A stretch of 64,000 nucleotides of DNA from Embleya sp045207655 (GCF_045207655.1 NZ_CP108785.1:806001-870000), one strand, 5' to 3'; counted from the stretch's first letter, positions 50,601 through 59,307 are shown. Notes: a model not told the origin generated them from the sequence alone. Numbers and translations: made by a program.

Positions 50601-51943
50601 TGGCGGAAAACGACGCGGGTGCTCCCGAGCAACTGCAGGAGCGCGCGGTCCGGCATCGACTGGTCGAGGAATTGACTGCCGTCTTCGAAGAGATCCGTGG
50701 CCTGGACGGCTTCTCGTCCTTCGCCCTCCCACCCGCCCCTGACGAACTCCTCGCACAGGCATCCCAGGGCCCGGTGGTGGTGTTCAACGTCAGTGACCAC
50801 CGCAGCGACGCCATCCTGCTCGCCGCAGGGCACATCACCAGCCTTGAACTGCCCGACCTCACCCCCGCCGGCGTTCTCGAACAGGCCAATGGCTTCCGTC
50901 GGGCTCGGCACCTGGCGGTGCATGGGGCGGACCTCTCGGAACGGCAGCAGGCGCAGGCCGTGCTCGTGGAGATCCTGCAGTGGTTGTGGGATGCAGCCGC
51001 CGGCCCTGTCCTGAACACTCTGGGATATCCGGCTCGACCCGCGGCCGAGGGCGGGAGCAACGAGGAGCACTGGCCGCGTGTGTGGTGGGTACCGGGTGGA
51101 CTGCTCGGTCTGTTGCCCTTGCATGCCGCGGGCTACCATGCCGACTCCGCCGATGATCCCGACTGCCGCACGGTGATGGACCGGGTCGTTTCCTCGTACA
51201 CGCCCACAGTGCGCGCACTGCGCTACGCCCGCGAACGTGACGCTTCCTCCGTGCCTGAGGACCTTGCGAAGGTGCAAAGCCTGATCGTGGCGATGCCGAC
51301 CACCCCCGGTCTGCCGAACCTCGGACGGTTGAGGAGCGTGGACGCAGAGGTCACCATGTTGCAGACCCGTCTACCCGGGCCCGTACTGCTCCGGGAACCG
51401 CAGCCGTCCGAGGAGTCCACGAGTCGGACAGCGCCGACGCCTACGAAGGACAACGTCCTCGATCGACTTCCGGAGTGCGCGATCGCCCATTTCGCCTGCC
51501 ACGGTTACAGCGATGTCCGCGATCCCTCGAAGAGCCTTCTACTGCTCCACGACCACGCAACCGCCCCGCTGACGGTCGGCAACCTGGCGCCCGTCAATCT
51601 GCGCAAGGCGAGGCTGGCCTACCTGTCCGCCTGCCACACCGCTGCGGGTGACACGGCTCAGCTGCTCGACGAGGCGATCCATCTCACCTCCGCCTTTCAA
51701 CTCGCCGGATTCCCCCACGTGATCGGCACGTTGTGGGAGATCGACGACCGGGTTGCCGTCACCGTCGCCGACCTGTTCTACACCGCCCTGCGGACGAAGT
51801 CCGGCAGCGTCGACACCGGCCGGGCTGCCCGCGCACTTCATCACGCCGTACGCCGTGTGCGTGACGGTCACGGCCTGCCGGCTCCGTTGGACCGCAGAGG
51901 TGTCCCCCTTCTGTGGGCGGCCTATCTCCACGCAGGGGCATGA
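47621..51943 (+). CDS. TPR-CHAT protein (caspase-like peptidase)
   Basis: 1440 residues. Residues about 1-139 form a helical N-terminus. Residues about 140-859 are sixteen consecutive 45-residue TPR-like repeats with the pattern LSNLGxALxxRFERTGxxxDL. A linker follows, and the C-terminal CHAT domain occupies about 1080-1440. The caspase-type dyad is intact: His1294 in AHFACHG and Cys1338 in YLSACHTA, followed by GFPHVIGTLWEIDD and WAAYLHAGA. In this superfamily the CHAT domain cleaves a partner protein once the repeats sense a trigger. ATG 47621 (GGGG six nt upstream) is preferred to GTG 47615. The divergent small Cys-motif and membrane proteins are candidate partners. Confidence 0.88.
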   Translation: MRDELLAAVRTRLRRIDESDDPSSALRPEALREARALADVCPESDLEAWSALGWFHWYRSLALPAGEGDADLGDSVGALTLCFAAGVADLPRRLLPALADAATPLAVGVLEYALGRSTPEALSGAVALWKRMVEATPEDHPGRPGRLCNLGGALLTRFHRSGADEDLDSAIAVGREAVAAATADHPDRPAMHTTLTSALLTRFHRTGADDDLDSAIAEGREAAVSAPEQDPHGAALHTNIGLALLARAQSTGAADDLDTAVDHLRRAVIAPVTDRDDRVQGLSNLRLALLIRFRSTGALEDLSGAISTGQAALADTPPDHPDRTVMLSDLGNNLLTRFQRTGTPADLGAAIGHLREATDTTPGDHPERPGRLSNLGNALRIRFERFGDLEDLTNAIAAGRQAAADVPADHPDRAAMLSNVGLALRLRFERLDVMRDLHTAIATGQEAVARAPEDYPDRALMLSNLGFSLRLLFQRTDALENLDQAIDHHRQALASAPTDRPEYSAMHTNLAFPLVARFELTGALEDLEEAIPHLRQGLSGVPAGDPDRSSILSTLGNALRGRFERTGVLQDLDTAIGHLRRAVVDAAEDLPQHARAASSLGRALRIRFERTGALEDLDAAIDHQLRAVSVTSGDDPQHAEGLSDLGKALLSRFERAGAMADLDTAIDHLDRAVTATPADHPQRAGRLSDLGHVLLRIYERTHHAEDLDTAVEHFDRAVTATPADHPQRAGRLSNLGGALLRRYERTHHAEDLDTAIDHLDRAVTATPADHPDRSAMLSNLGGALWTRFRRTGAAENLDVAISHLRQALGRIPDDHPARAGRLFNLAFALRTRIERGDAPTDLDEAVSCWLRTWGTAGAAPSLRIQAGAAAADLMARSDDLTRAAEVAEATVRLLPQVVPRRLERGDQQHAVGRFAGLAGTAAALILAAPNGTAGERAARALGVLEAGRAILLGQALDTRSDLTDLREYHPELAHRFAELRERLDSPVHGSAPGMAENDAGAPEQLQERAVRHRLVEELTAVFEEIRGLDGFSSFALPPAPDELLAQASQGPVVVFNVSDHRSDAILLAAGHITSLELPDLTPAGVLEQANGFRRARHLAVHGADLSERQQAQAVLVEILQWLWDAAAGPVLNTLGYPARPAAEGGSNEEHWPRVWWVPGGLLGLLPLHAAGYHADSADDPDCRTVMDRVVSSYTPTVRALRYARERDASSVPEDLAKVQSLIVAMPTTPGLPNLGRLRSVDAEVTMLQTRLPGPVLLREPQPSEESTSRTAPTPTKDNVLDRLPECAIAHFACHGYSDVRDPSKSLLLLHDHATAPLTVGNLAPVNLRKARLAYLSACHTAAGDTAQLLDEAIHLTSAFQLAGFPHVIGTLWEIDDRVAVTVADLFYTALRTKSGSVDTGRAARALHHAVRRVRDGHGLPAPLDRRGVPLLWAAYLHAGA
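48038..50197 (+). repeat. Sixteen 135-bp coding repeats (TPR-like)
   Basis: In-frame repeats of 45 codons within the CHAT gene. Units 13 and 14 (about 49655-49924) are roughly 90% identical in DNA, so they duplicated recently, while most others are far more diverged. Confidence 0.85.
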
Positions 51944-52194
51944 CCGCCGCGGCGACCACACTGCGGCGGCAAAAGGCCCCCGGCCGTTCGACAGCACCTT
52001 CGTCGCCGACCTGCGGACCGTTTCCTCCTTCAAGGAAGCCGGCGACGTCCTCGTGCACGGCGCGGAGTTGGGACCGCTTCCGGGCCGTCATCGGATCGAC
52101 CTGACCAACAAGGAATCCAAGAACCTCGAAGCCCCGCCGGGCATGGCCCGGTGCCGGTTGCCCGTTCAGGGCAAGGGCAGGCCGGGCAGTCGGG

Positions 52195-53406
52195 TCAGGG
52201 CGTTGCGACGGTGTGCCGGTAGAGCGCCGCGGCATTTCCGTGAGTCATGCGCTCGACCTCCTCGTCCGGGACGCCGACGAACTGTCGAGCGAGGACTTCC
52301 TGGCTGTCCGGCCAAGTGGAGTCGGGGTGCGGGTAGTCGGTTTCGACCATGATGTGATCGACGCCGATGAGGTGTCGCAGTCGCATGGTCGCGGGGTCGG
52401 AGAGCACGGTGAACCAGAAGTTGCGGCGCAGGTAGTCGACGGGCGAGTGGATCCCGAAGTCGGCGCGGTAGTCGAGGTCACGGCCCATGAACTCGATGCG
52501 GTCGATGAACATCGGCACCCATCCGATACCTCCCTCGGACAAGGCGATCTTGATGTCCGGGAAGCGCACCGGGATGCGGGCGAAGAGCCAATCGGCGGCG
52601 GCCGCCATCGAGTTGATCGGGAACAGCACGCCCAGGACCGCGGCCGTCGAGTCGCGGGAGGGAACGATCGTCTCGGACGACGAACCGACGTGGAGGTTCA
52701 CGACCGTGCCGGTCTCCTCGCACGCGCGGAAGAACGGGTCCCACGCGTCGCTGTACAGGGACGGCAGCCCGAGGCGCTCCGGGTTCTCGCTGAACGTGAC
52801 GGCGACGAAGCCGCGTTCGGCGTTGCGCCGGACCTCGGCGGCGGCGAGTTCGGGGTCGCCGAGCCAAGGAAGCTGGCAGGCGATGAATCGTTCGGGGTAC
52901 GGAGTGATCCAGGCGTCGAGCAGCCAGTCGTTGTAGGCCCGCAGGGAGGCGAGGCCCAGGTCGTGGTCCCTCATCGTGAGAAAGCGGCGTCCGGCGAAGC
53001 CGAACGGCGCCGACGGGAAGTTGAGTTGTGCGGCGATGCCGGCGGCGTCCATGTGACGTACGCGTTCGCCCGCGTCGTATGTCGCGGGGTGCAGCTCGTC
53101 GAAGTTGACCGGGCCGAGGTAGCCCTTGCCCGCTTCCCAGCCGCGGAGGGCGTCGGAGCCGAGCAGCGGGACGCGTTCGTTCTCGAACACCCACCAGTCG
53201 TTGCCCGCCGCGTCGCGTTCGAGGTGCGGCGCGGCGTCTCGCATGCGCGCGGGCACGCGGTCGCGGAACAGGTCGGGGGTTTCGATGAGATGGTCGTCGA
53301 CCGAGATAATGTGGAACCGGTTCGTGCCGGTCGGGACTTCGCCGCGCAGCACGAGGTCGCCCTTCGGACCGGCGTAGGCGAGGATGCGTTCGAGCAGGTC
53401 AGCCAT
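52195..53406 (-). CDS. Amidohydrolase 2 family (ACMSD-like) metal-dependent hydrolase
   Basis: 403-residue TIM-barrel hydrolase/decarboxylase. It has a metal-site motif near the N-terminus (HIISVDDHLIETPDLF), a central barrel His in VVNLHVGSSS, the Glu/Gly strand IALSEGGIGWVP and the C-terminal metal Asp in HIMVETDYPHPDSTWP. Relatives act on aromatic or heterocyclic carboxylates; the substrate is unknown. ATG has GGAGG seven nt upstream. It follows the D-aminoacylase-like gene on the same strand, with an odd repeat-bearing spacer between. The preceding 51944-52194 holds no gene. Confidence 0.88.
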   Translation of the reverse strand: MADLLERILAYAGPKGDLVLRGEVPTGTNRFHIISVDDHLIETPDLFRDRVPARMRDAAPHLERDAAGNDWWVFENERVPLLGSDALRGWEAGKGYLGPVNFDELHPATYDAGERVRHMDAAGIAAQLNFPSAPFGFAGRRFLTMRDHDLGLASLRAYNDWLLDAWITPYPERFIACQLPWLGDPELAAAEVRRNAERGFVAVTFSENPERLGLPSLYSDAWDPFFRACEETGTVVNLHVGSSSETIVPSRDSTAAVLGVLFPINSMAAAADWLFARIPVRFPDIKIALSEGGIGWVPMFIDRIEFMGRDLDYRADFGIHSPVDYLRRNFWFTVLSDPATMRLRHLIGVDHIMVETDYPHPDSTWPDSQEVLARQFVGVPDEEVERMTHGNAAALYRHTVATP

Positions 53407-53717
53407 TGGGAAGCCTCCGGGAATTCGGGGCGCGGTGATGGGTGCGCGCCGATGGGGGTGCCGAGCGCGGTCGTGCGGTCGTCGAGTTCGACGACCGCAC
53501 CGTCGCGGCGGAGGGAGAGGGCGTGCGGCGTCGCGTCGGTGGTGCCGTGTTCCTCGAACGAGGGCGAGTGGTCGACGGTCGATTCGCGCGCTTCGGTGAC
53601 GCGGTGGGTGTCCCGGTGGAAGCGGCTGGACCGGTCCGTGTTCGTGACGCGGATCGTGGCGGGGCGAAGCGGTCGTCGGGCGCCGTGCTCACTCCGTGTC
53701 CCGGGCGCCGTGCTCAC
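53407..53717 (-). other. Possible coding frame set by the 25-bp repeat
   Basis: Between the two amidohydrolase genes one minus frame has almost uniform G/C third positions for about 100 codons (ATIRVTNTDRSSRFHRDTHR, HALSLRRDGAVVELDD). It can start at a GTG within repeat copy 2 (53717) and runs without stop into the next gene, whose ribosome site it overlaps. It may be a decayed gene that lost its stop, or an out-of-frame accident. Family unknown. Confidence 0.35.
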
Positions 53718-53783
53718 TCCGTGTCCCGGGCGTCGTGCTCACTCCGTGTCCCGGGCAGCGTGCTCACTCCGTGTCCCGGGCGC
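53684..53783. repeat. Four tandem 25-bp repeats across a stop/start junction
   Basis: Units begin at 53684, 53709, 53734 and 53759 and differ by only one or two bases. On the minus strand each encodes ARDTE, then TGA, overlapped by a GTG (GTGAGCACG). The first unit read is the true C-terminus and stop of the D-aminoacylase-like gene. The other units repeat that ending and offer start codons in successive frames, because 25 is not a multiple of 3. Confidence 0.9.
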
Positions 53784-55449
53784 CGCTGCGCAGGAGGGTG
53801 CCGGGCAGGCGGTCCAGGCGGTCGGTGACCTGCGTGCCGTGCTCGCGGATCGCGACGCCGGCCACGAGGATGTGGTCGAGTCCGGTGGGCGCGTCGGCGA
53901 TGAGGCGTTCTCCGTCGGCGGGCAGGTCGCGCACCCGCCGGGTCGGGCCCGGGGAAAGGGCGCCGTAGTCGATGACGACGAGGTCGGCGTGGCCCCCTGG
54001 GCGCAGCCGTCCGCGGTCGACGCCGAGCACGTCGGCGATCTCCCCGGTGAGTTTGTGGATGCCGTGTTCGAGCGGCAGGACGTCGCGGTCGCGTACCCAG
54101 TTGGCGAGGAAGTCGGTGGGCATGACGGCGTCGCAGATCTGACCGACGTGCGCTCCGGCGTCGGACAAGCCCATGATGCAGCCTTCGCCGCGGATGAGTG
54201 TGGTGACGCCGTCCTTGTCGTCGTTGGCGAAGGTGACGGTGAAGCGGCTCGCCAGATCGTCGTCGAGGGCGAGGTCGCAGATGACGTCGAAGGGCGTGGT
54301 GTCGCGTTCGGCGGCGATCGCCGCGACCGGCGCGCCGACCAGGTCCGGGCGCGAGGGCGAGTGTGTGACGGTGATGGTCTGCCAGCGCGGGTCGAGCCAC
54401 CGGCCGCTCTCGAACTCGTCCCAGGCACGCGCCCTCCAGGTCCGGTCCCGGAAGACGGTGTGGCGGCGGTCGACGGGCGCGGCGACCAGGTCGGCGAACG
54501 CGGGTAGCGCGTAGAAGGAGGTCGGCTCGGCGACGGAGAACTCCTGGGTGATGGGTCGGCAGGTGACCTGCGCCCAGACGTCCGCGCCGCCGCGGCGGCC
54601 CCGCAGATGATCGGCGAGCTTGTCCCGGTACGGCGCCCGGGAGGCCGTTCCCTCCGGGTAGGTGAGGATCGACGTCCAGGTCAGCGGGCGGCCGAGGCGG
54701 CGCTGGAAGTCGTACACCCAGCGGTAGTTCTCCCCGGTCGCGATGTGCACGATGCCGAGGCCGACCTCGGCGGTGACGGACGCGAGCGCTTCGACCTCCT
54801 CCTGGGTGGCGACCATGGACGGCACCAGGCGGCCGCCGTCGCCGAGGTGGAAGCCGGCGCGGTCGGTGGAGAATCCGAGGGCGCCGCCGCGGAGCGCGTC
54901 GGCGACGACACCGCGCATGCGGGCGAGTTCGTCGTCGGTGGCGGGGCGCTCGTAGGCCTCCTCGCCCATCACGTACGTGCGGACGGCGGTGTGCCCCACG
55001 AATCCCCCGAAGTGGATCGCCGTACCGCGCCGCCGCACGGCCTCCAGGTATTCGGGGTAGGTCTCGAAGTCCCATGCCACCCCGGCCGCGAGGGTCGCGC
55101 CGCGCATGTCCTCGACCATCTCCAGCGTGCCGAGCAGCGATCGGCGGTCCTGCGGGCGGGCGGGGGCGAGGCTGTAGCCGCAGTTGCCGGCCACGACTGC
55201 GGTGACCCCGTGCCACGACGACGGCGTCAGGAGCCCGTCCCACAGGACCTGCGGGTCGTAGTGGGTGTGGATGTCGAGAAAGCCCGGCACGACGAGGCGC
55301 CCGGTGGCGTCGATCTCGCGCCGGCCCCTCACGGTGTCCTCGATCTCGGTGACACGCCCGTCGCGGATGCCGATGTCGGCGCGGCGCGAAGGTCCGCCGG
55401 TGCCGTCGACAACCGTCCCACCGCGCACGGCGATGTCGTTGGTACTCAT
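53764..55449 (-). CDS. N-acyl-D-amino-acid deacylase-like amidohydrolase
   Basis: 561-residue metal-dependent hydrolase of the D-aminoacylase/dihydroorotase-like class. It has the beta-domain start DIAVRGGTVVDGTGG, HxH metal motif VPGFLDIHTHYDPQ, GNCGYSLAP, barrel His motifs (VGHTAVRTYVMG, IVHIATGE) and the C-terminal catalytic Asp region MGLSDAGAHVGQ, then GGHADLVVID. Members remove N-acyl groups from D-amino acids or act on related amides. ATG 55449 has GGGAGA upstream. The last five codons and stop lie in a 25-bp tandem repeat. A MarR gene diverges upstream. Confidence 0.88.
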   Translation of the reverse strand: MSTNDIAVRGGTVVDGTGGPSRRADIGIRDGRVTEIEDTVRGRREIDATGRLVVPGFLDIHTHYDPQVLWDGLLTPSSWHGVTAVVAGNCGYSLAPARPQDRRSLLGTLEMVEDMRGATLAAGVAWDFETYPEYLEAVRRRGTAIHFGGFVGHTAVRTYVMGEEAYERPATDDELARMRGVVADALRGGALGFSTDRAGFHLGDGGRLVPSMVATQEEVEALASVTAEVGLGIVHIATGENYRWVYDFQRRLGRPLTWTSILTYPEGTASRAPYRDKLADHLRGRRGGADVWAQVTCRPITQEFSVAEPTSFYALPAFADLVAAPVDRRHTVFRDRTWRARAWDEFESGRWLDPRWQTITVTHSPSRPDLVGAPVAAIAAERDTTPFDVICDLALDDDLASRFTVTFANDDKDGVTTLIRGEGCIMGLSDAGAHVGQICDAVMPTDFLANWVRDRDVLPLEHGIHKLTGEIADVLGVDRGRLRPGGHADLVVIDYGALSPGPTRRVRDLPADGERLIADAPTGLDHILVAGVAIREHGTQVTDRLDRLPGTLLRSGARDTE

Positions 55450-55657
55450 GTCTGTTCTCCCGGTCGTTGCGTTCGGTGCCGGACGCGCCGGAGGCGGGTG
55501 CACACCGCGCCCGGACGGTGCTCTGTGGAGGCCGCCGTGACGTCCACGACGGCCGGCGGGTCTTCCGGCGTGCCGCGGCGCCTTCGTGAGCCTGCGAAAC
55601 GCCGGGGAATCTCCGACGGCGTCGCCCGTTCCTTGCCCGCAACGTATCCGGAATAGA

Positions 55658-55684
55658 TGCCTAAGGCAAGAGTTGCCCTGGGCA
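55658..55684. promoter_or_regulatory. Tandem 11-bp palindromes, probable MarR operators
   Basis: TGCCT-A-AGGCA (55658-55668) and TGCCC-T-GGGCA (55674-55684), centres 16 bp apart, lie between the deacylase gene and the MarR gene. The spacing and symmetry suit two MarR dimers on one DNA face or nearly so. Confidence 0.65.
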
Positions 55685-55748
55685 TTCCTTGAATGTGAAC
55701 AGACACCTCGGACCTGGGGAATCACCGGCCGACCGGTACCGTTCTGCC

Positions 55749-56300
55749 ATGGTTGATCGCCGTGCCCGCAGCACACCGAACGCTTCCCGCCCCCCGGCCG
55801 AATCCGCCGCCGCCGACGCCGGCGGCGAGGATTCCGGCGACCGCGTGATCCGGGCCATCCAGCAGTTCTCCCGCAGCCCGGCACACGCCGAGCTGGCGCG
55901 TTCGCTGTACGGCGCCGGCGGAAGGGAACTCACTCCCACCCAGGTCGACGCGCTGGAAACCCTCGCGTCACGGCCCCAGTGGCGCATGCACGAGTTCGCG
56001 GAGGCACTCGACATCGACCGGGGCGCGACCAGCCGCACGATCGACCGCCTCCTCAAACTCGGCTTGGCCGAACGGCGGCCGGACGAGGGCGACCGGCGGT
56101 ACGTCATCGTCCAGGCCACCACCGCGGGTCGCCGCATCAGCCGCCGGATCCAGCGCGACCGCTACGCGCTCATGCAGGAGATCCTCAGTGGCCTGTCCGG
56201 CCGCCGGCGCTCGGACCTGGCGGAACTGCTCGAATACGTCACCGCGGCCATGGAGGCGACACTGAGCCGAAGGGCGGCCGAGGGAGAAACGCCGACCTGA
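55749..56300 (+). CDS. MarR-family transcriptional regulator
   Basis: About 183 residues from ATG 55749 (GTG 55695 is an upstream alternative). Winged-helix core: LTPTQVDALETLASRPQWRM, FAEALDIDRGATSRTIDRLL and wing RRPDEGDRRYVIVQ with the conserved DxRR. The flexible Ala/Asp-rich N-terminus is about 45 residues. It diverges from the two-amidohydrolase group, and the tandem palindromes upstream are probable operators for both itself and the hydrolase genes; ligand unknown. Confidence 0.88.
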   Translation: MVDRRARSTPNASRPPAESAAADAGGEDSGDRVIRAIQQFSRSPAHAELARSLYGAGGRELTPTQVDALETLASRPQWRMHEFAEALDIDRGATSRTIDRLLKLGLAERRPDEGDRRYVIVQATTAGRRISRRIQRDRYALMQEILSGLSGRRRSDLAELLEYVTAAMEATLSRRAAEGETPT

Positions 56301-56581
56301 TCGGACGTGCCCCGGGCTCGACGTCGGCGCATGCCGGACCCGAGGATGAACAGCCCTTCCCCCGAACACCCGGTCCGGTATCCGGGTGGAGCAGGAACCC
56401 CGAACCCACCCATCGGACCCGACGCGGCAAGGTCTCCGACGGCGCCACGACCATGGCGAGGCCCGCCGTCCGGAACCCATGTCCCCGACCCGTCCGAGCA
56501 CTCGCTCGGCGGCCGACTGAACACCGAAGCCGACACCGCGGCAGTGCACGAGCACCGTGCCCACCGGGGCCACGACTGCCC

Positions 56582-58699
56582 CTACGGCATGATGCCGCCC
56601 AGGGGCTGCTCGGTCCAGATGGTCTTCCCCGTGGGGCCGTAGCGGCTGCCCCACCGGGTGGTCAGTTGGGCGACCAGGAACAGCCCTCGCCCGCCTTCGT
56701 CACTCCACTTGGCACGCCGCAGCCGAGGCTGGGTGTTGCTGGGGTCGGACACCTCGCACACGAGGACCTTGTCGCGGATCAGTCGTAGCACCACCGGCCC
56801 GCCGGCGTAGCGGATCGCGTTGGTCACGAGTTCGCTGGCGACGAGTTCGGTGGTGAAGGCCGCGTCCTCCAGCCCCCACGCGGTGAGTTGTCGGGTGACT
56901 CGCTCACGCGCGCCGGCGACGGCGGCCGGGTCGGCGGGGATCTCCCAGGACGCGACGTCGCGGGAGGCCACGGTTCGTACCCGCGCCAGAAGCAGGGCGA
57001 TGTCGTCGGACGGGTTGGCCGGGCCGATCTTCGCGACCAGTTTGTGGGCGGCTTCGTCGAGGTCCCGAGCGGGGTCGTGAAGCGGGACCAGCCCCCGGCG
57101 TAGGGCCTCCATCCCGGCGGTGATGTCGCCCCCGCACTCCACGAGACCGTCGGTGTAGAACGCGAGGGTACTGCCTGGTGGCACGTCGATCTCGGTGAGT
57201 TCGAACGGCATTCCGCCGACGCCCAGGGGCGGGCCCGGCACGACCTCGACGAACTCGACCGTTCCGTCGGGCCGTACCAGCGCGGGCGGCGGATGTCCCG
57301 CGCTCGCCATGGCCAGGCGGCCGGTGACGGGCTCGTAGACGGCGTACACACAGGTCGCGGCCGGCATGTCGTCGTGCGTCTCGTCGCTGTTCGCGGTCAG
57401 GCGCAGGACGATGTCGTCGAGGTGCGCCAGGAGTTCGTCGGGCGGGAGTTCGAGGTCGGCGAGGGTTTGGACGGCGGTACTCAGTCGGCCCATCAGCGCG
57501 GTCGCCCGCAGTCCGTGTCCCACCACGTCCCCGACCACGAACGCGACCCGGAGCGAGGACAGTTCGATGACGTCGTACCAATCCCCGCCGACGCCCGATC
57601 CGGTGCCCGTGGGCAGGTAGAAGCCTGCGGTACGGGCCGCCGCCGTGTCGGTGGAGGCCGACGGCAGCAGGCTGCGTTGGAGTGCGACCGCGGCCGTGTG
57701 CTCGCGGGTGTAGCGACGGGCGTTGTCGATGCTCAAGGCGCCGCGGGAGGCGATCTCCTGGAACAGGCGTGCGTCCGCGTCGTCGAACGGCTCCGCTCCT
57801 TCGCGGCGCCACACCTCGATGCTGCCCAGGATCAGCCCCCGGGCGACGATGGCGGTGGCCATGAAGCCGTTGCCGCCGGCCGGAGCCAGGCGCTCGAACG
57901 CCCAGGTATCGCCGCCGAGTGCCGCGAGCATCGTGGCCCGGTCGGGAACGGAGAGGATCTCGCCCTGGCGGTACTGCGACCGGATGTCCCTGTCCGGAAC
58001 ACGTGGCAGATTCTCGCCCACGGGCACGTAGGGAGCCGAGTGGTCCACGCCCGCCGAGCTGATGGCGGCCCTTCGCAGCCCCACGTCCGCACCGCCGCGC
58101 TGGGGTGGCTCATCGCCGTCGAACACCTCGATGGCGAGGTTCACGACCGCCATGTCCCCCAGTTCCGGCACCAGGGCGGCGGTCAGTTGACGCGCGGTGG
58201 TCACGACGTCGAGTGAATCGCCGATGGCCTTCGCCGCATGGAACAGCAGGTCCAGGCGGCGCCGGGCGCGTTCCTGCTCCGAGATGTCGGCGAACGCGAG
58301 GACCAGGCCGGCGGGTCGACCCGCCGTGCCCCCCGTGCGCAACGCGGACAGCGAAACCACCAGGCGCGTACGGGGGTTGCCGGAAGTGGGTATCGACTGC
58401 GGGTGGTAGAGCAGCGGGGTTCCCGTCTCGAGGACGCGCCGCAGGGCGGCGACGAGCCCGTCCCCGTCCGCGGCGGACACCAGGGCGTCCACCCGGCTCC
58501 CCACGGGGATCGTCAGGCCGTGGAACCGCTCGGGCGCGACATTGCCGCGCCGGACCCGCAGATCGCCGTCCAGCAGGACCAAGCCGACGCTGCCCTCCCC
58601 GGTCAGCGCTTCGACGAGCGCCTCCTCCACGCCGCCCATCGGCTCGCCGTCCAAGGCCTCGGTGGGCGATGTCCCGGTGGACGGTGAGGGTATGTCCAT
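56582..58699 (-). CDS. PAS-GAF-SpoIIE phosphatase-HATPase regulatory protein (second)
   Basis: 705 residues with PAS (about 30-140, GLVLLDGDLRVRRGN), GAF (about 160-330), PPM/SpoIIE phosphatase (about 345-560; VGGDWYDVIEL, VVGDVVGHG, AFYTDGLVECG) and RsbW-like HATPase (about 580-695; SELVTNAIRYAG, DEGGRGLFLV). It has the same architecture and length as the protein at 11204-13300 but a clearly different sequence, so it is a paralogue rather than a recent copy. ATG has AAGGTG five nt upstream. It probably controls an anti-sigma or anti-anti-sigma partner not in the window. Monocistronic. Confidence 0.9.
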   Translation of the reverse strand: MDIPSPSTGTSPTEALDGEPMGGVEEALVEALTGEGSVGLVLLDGDLRVRRGNVAPERFHGLTIPVGSRVDALVSAADGDGLVAALRRVLETGTPLLYHPQSIPTSGNPRTRLVVSLSALRTGGTAGRPAGLVLAFADISEQERARRRLDLLFHAAKAIGDSLDVVTTARQLTAALVPELGDMAVVNLAIEVFDGDEPPQRGGADVGLRRAAISSAGVDHSAPYVPVGENLPRVPDRDIRSQYRQGEILSVPDRATMLAALGGDTWAFERLAPAGGNGFMATAIVARGLILGSIEVWRREGAEPFDDADARLFQEIASRGALSIDNARRYTREHTAAVALQRSLLPSASTDTAAARTAGFYLPTGTGSGVGGDWYDVIELSSLRVAFVVGDVVGHGLRATALMGRLSTAVQTLADLELPPDELLAHLDDIVLRLTANSDETHDDMPAATCVYAVYEPVTGRLAMASAGHPPPALVRPDGTVEFVEVVPGPPLGVGGMPFELTEIDVPPGSTLAFYTDGLVECGGDITAGMEALRRGLVPLHDPARDLDEAAHKLVAKIGPANPSDDIALLLARVRTVASRDVASWEIPADPAAVAGARERVTRQLTAWGLEDAAFTTELVASELVTNAIRYAGGPVVLRLIRDKVLVCEVSDPSNTQPRLRRAKWSDEGGRGLFLVAQLTTRWGSRYGPTGKTIWTEQPLGGIMP

Positions 58700-59307
58700 G
58701 TTGCACCTTGGCTTTCACCTGTTGAGCCGTGCGGGTTGCCCGACGTGCGCCGGCGAAACTCTCCGCGCCGCCGAAGCCGTCGCGGAACGTCCCTTTCCAG
58801 CCGGCCACGATATTGCCAACCGCGTGGTTACGCCGGACGACCGCCGGCATGTCGTTCGAGCGTGACCCTTGCGAAGCCGAACGTGTCGGACGAGACGCGG
58901 AAGATCACGCTTCCGTCGACGCGCCGTTCACCCAAAGCCGAACCCGGATCGTGCCCGGACTCCGCTCCACCCGCCTGCCGAGCACCTCGGTGCGTAGGGG
59001 GGTGTGTCGCGGGGAGGCCGGGTCAGGCGAGACGCCCTGGCGGTCGAACTGCTCTCGGCGCTCGCCAGGGGACGTTGACCCGAGGACCCGGTACCGGTGC
59101 GGATGTCCCTTGGATCCTGGACGACCCTGCTCACCACCCCCGATACGTCCGCGGGCGTCGGGGCGGGGGACGTGGTGCGTGCCCGGATCCGAACGCACCT
59201 CACGGCGCGGGATCGCTCGGTGAACCGTTGGTGCAACTCCCGCTTCGCGCCTGCGTCGAGGACTGATGCGCGGGAGGCCGTCGGCAGGCGCTGTCATAGT
59301 CGACGGC
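58700..59307. other. Region without a confident gene
   Basis: No supported frame. CATAGT at 59292-59297, 11 bp before the next ATG, could be a -10 element for a nearly leaderless transcript. Confidence 0.35.

Noticed and set aside
53684..53783. 25-bp units considered as a CRISPR array
   Set aside because: Direct tandem units with no spacers and coding content; no cas genes in the window.
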